Source of the DNA: Sporolactobacillus pectinivorans
Lineage (GTDB): Bacteria > Bacillota > Bacilli > Bacillales > Sporolactobacillaceae
Assembly: GCF_002802965.1 (NCBI RefSeq)
Contig: NZ_NXGA01000001.1
Coordinates: 2,661,062-2,668,519 of the forward strand
Direction of reading: 5' to 3'
DNA: 7,458 nt
Under the pieces are notes generated by a model. The model worked only from the letters and a program-made list of their open reading frames with translations, was not told where the DNA came from and made no database searches. A program made the position numbers and the translations under genes. This document shows positions 5,820 through 7,458 of the stretch, piece by piece (the stretch's first letter is position 1; each line of letters opens with the position of its first letter).

Positions 5820-6410
5820 TTACGCCCGGACTGTCTGCTTCTGTTCGTAAGCGCTGATTTCATCTTCATAACCCAGTGTCACCGCAATGTCGTCCATGCC
5901 CTTAATCAGCATTTCCTTCCGATACGGTTCAATGTCAAAATGATCGTGAATTCCATCTCCGGTTATGGTCTGCTGCTCCAGGCTGACTGTTAAACACAGA
6001 GATTTCTGCTGGCTGGCGCTGATCAGTCTGTCCACTTTATCCGCTTCAAGTAAAATAGTCAGAATCCCGTTTTTCTGACAGTTGTTATAAAAAATATCCG
6101 CATAACTCGGGGCAATGATCACTTTAAAGCCATAATCCTGAAGCGCCCACGGGGCATGCTCACGGGACGATCCGCAGCCGAAATTATTTCTTGCCACAAG
6201 AATGGACGCCTTTGCATACTTGGGCTGATTCAGAATAAAGTCCGGATTTTCCCGGCCCTCACTGTCAAATCGCCAATTATAGAAAAGGAACTGTCCAAAG
6301 CCCTGACGCTCGACCCGTTTAAGAAATTGTTTGGGTATAATCTGATCGGTATCGACATTAATCCGGTCAATGGGGCAGACAAGCCCTTCAAATGTCTGAA
6401 ATGGTTCCAT
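5820..6410 (-). CDS. leuD: 3-isopropylmalate dehydratase small subunit LeuD
   Basis: LeuD is the swivel-domain subunit of isopropylmalate isomerase. With LeuC it converts 2-isopropylmalate to 3-isopropylmalate, the second step of the leucine branch, in the cytoplasm. The 196 residues match the usual length. Family motifs are the N-terminal NVDTDQIIPKQFLKR (about 18-32), NFGCGSSREHAPWAL (76-90) with the substrate-contacting SSREH loop, and PSYADIFYNNCQKNGIL (about 101-117). The ATG at 6408-6410 follows AGGAGG with good spacing. The start lies only 15 bases after the leuC stop, so the two are translated from one leu operon transcript. No defect is visible. Confidence 0.97.
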   Translation of the reverse strand: MEPFQTFEGLVCPIDRINVDTDQIIPKQFLKRVERQGFGQFLFYNWRFDSEGRENPDFILNQPKYAKASILVARNNFGCGSSREHAPWALQDYGFKVIIAPSYADIFYNNCQKNGILTILLEADKVDRLISASQQKSLCLTVSLEQQTITGDGIHDHFDIEPYRKEMLIKGMDDIAVTLGYEDEISAYEQKQTVRA

Positions 6411-6425
6411 TATTTTCCCTCCTGT

Positions 6426-7458
6426 TTAATGGACTCCTGCGATTTCACGTACATCGGCAAAATGGCCGCAGATAGCAGCAGCGGCAGCCATTGCCGGACT
6501 GACGAGATGCGTCCGCGACCCGGCTCCCTGACGTCCCTCGAAATTGCGGTTCGATGTCGATGCGCAGCGTTTCCCGGCCGGAACTACGTCGTCATTCATT
6601 GCCAGGCACATGCTGCAGCCGGGCTGGCGCCATTCGAACCCTGCATCGGTAAATACTTTGTCCAGGCCTTCAATCTCAGCCTGTTTTTTGATCTGCTGGG
6701 AACCGGGAACGATCAGCGCACGAACACCTTCATGGACACGGCGCCCGCGGACAACCTGCGCGGCCTGTTTCAGATCACTTAGACGGGAATTCGTGCACGA
6801 GCCGATGAATACTACATCAATCGGAATGTCGCGGATCGGGGTTCCCGGTTTCAGGTCCATATACGCTTCTGCCTTTTCAACAGCCTGGCGCTTTTCTTCA
6901 GAATCAAATGATTTGGGATCCGGCACGACATCACCGATTGAAGCACCCATTGACGGATTTGTCCCCCAGGTGACCTGCGGCTTGATTTCATCCGCATTGA
7001 TTTCAATCGTCCTGTCATATTCAGCGCCTTCATCCGTAGCTAGAGCCAGCCAGCCCCGGGCTGCTTGTTCAAAAGCCTCGCCCTTCGGCACAAACTGTCT
7101 CCCTCTCAGATAATCTACTGTCGTCTGATCCGGACTGATCAGGCCTGCGCGTGCCCCGGCTTCAATCGACATGTTGCAAACAGTCATCCGTTCTTCCATG
7201 GACATGCTTCGAATGGCTGCTCCGGTATATTCAACAATATGGCCTGTTCCAACGGCGATGCCGAATTTTGCGATAATCGCCAGAATCAGATCCTTAGCCC
7301 CTACGCCAAAACCTAATTCTCCGTTTACTTTAATCTGCATCGTTTTCGGCCGTTTCTGCCAGATCGTCTGAGTCGCCAGAACATGTTCCACTTCGCTTGT
7401 ACCGATCCCGAATGCCAGCGCACCGAAAGCACCATGTGTCGATGTATGGCTGTCACCG
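6426..7458 (-). CDS. leuC: 3-isopropylmalate dehydratase large subunit LeuC (5' end outside the window)
   Basis: LeuC is the catalytic aconitase-family subunit that carries the [4Fe-4S] cluster of isopropylmalate isomerase and works with LeuD. The frame runs off the right edge. The 343 residues seen are about the last three quarters of a normal protein of about 470. The visible part starts [25 protein letters not shown], the aconitase signature containing the active-site His. All three cluster cysteines are present: one in FIGSCTNSR (codon at 6795-6797) and two in PGCSMC (codons at about 6615-6617 and 6606-6608). The C-terminus [19 protein letters not shown] is the standard substrate-binding motif. 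The GTG at 7389-7391 is an internal valine. It is followed by leuD after 15 bases. No frameshift is visible. Confidence 0.97.
   Translation of the reverse strand, partial: GDSHTSTHGAFGALAFGIGTSEVEHVLATQTIWQKRPKTMQIKVNGELGFGVGAKDLILAIIAKFGIAVGTGHIVEYTGAAIRSMSMEERMTVCNMSIEAGARAGLISPDQTTVDYLRGRQFVPKGEAFEQAARGWLALATDEGAEYDRTIEINADEIKPQVTWGTNPSMGASIGDVVPDPKSFDSEEKRQAVEKAEAYMDLKPGTPIRDIPIDVVFIGSCTNSRLSDLKQAAQVVRGRRVHEGVRALIVPGSQQIKKQAEIEGLDKVFTDAGFEWRQPGCSMCLAMNDDVVPAGKRCASTSNRNFEGRQGAGSRTHLVSPAMAAAAAICGHFADVREIAGVH

Noticed and set aside
6156..6782. Long + strand frames opposite leuD and leuC (208 and 189 residues)
   Set aside because: They are antisense shadows of two highly conserved, intact leu genes.
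1..7458. CRISPR array, tRNA, rRNA or T-box riboswitch
   Set aside because: No spaced repeat array, tRNA-like cloverleaf, rRNA sequence or T-box motif was seen. The upstream leader of the leu operon, where a T-box would be expected, lies outside the window.

Overview
The window looks like chromosomal DNA from a low-to-moderate GC Bacillota, most likely a member of Bacillales. The reasons are strong GGAGG-type ribosome binding sites ahead of most genes, AT-rich intergenic DNA, a leuC-leuD gene order with a separate small subunit, and an IS21-family element with TGGCTCA end repeats. I cannot name the genus from sequence alone.

Layout, left to right. Positions 1 to about 609-615 are the right end of an IS21-family insertion sequence: the 3' part of istB on the + strand, a perfect 21-bp hairpin, and two TGGCTCA repeats at the element end. 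All clearly recognisable genes from there to the right edge are on the minus strand. About 583-3263 is an AT-rich accessory block. Read in transcription order it holds a GNAT acetyltransferase (2751-3263), a very short ORF that overlaps an unrecognised 108-residue ORF (2631-2690 and 2308-2634), a second GNAT (1862-2269), a LysE/RhtB-type amino-acid exporter (1176-1805) and a third GNAT (583-1086). The 3' end of that third GNAT runs into the IS end.

Positions 3264-4157 are mostly intergenic. They hold an 11-bp inverted repeat, a doubtful + strand ORF of 67-84 residues, a 10-bp inverted repeat and a short tandem repeat. From 4158 the sequence becomes more GC-rich and housekeeping-like: a 12-helix MFS transporter (4158-5582), then leuD (5820-6410) and leuC (6426 to the right edge, 5' end outside the window). 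LeuC and LeuD together form isopropylmalate isomerase of leucine biosynthesis.

No wholly new system is evident. The best points for a second look are the IS21 insertion that seems to have supplied a new C-terminus and stop codon to a GNAT gene, the GTGA-overlapping short ORF (or frameshift) ahead of the 108-residue protein, and the tight grouping of three different GNAT enzymes with an exporter beside a mobile element.
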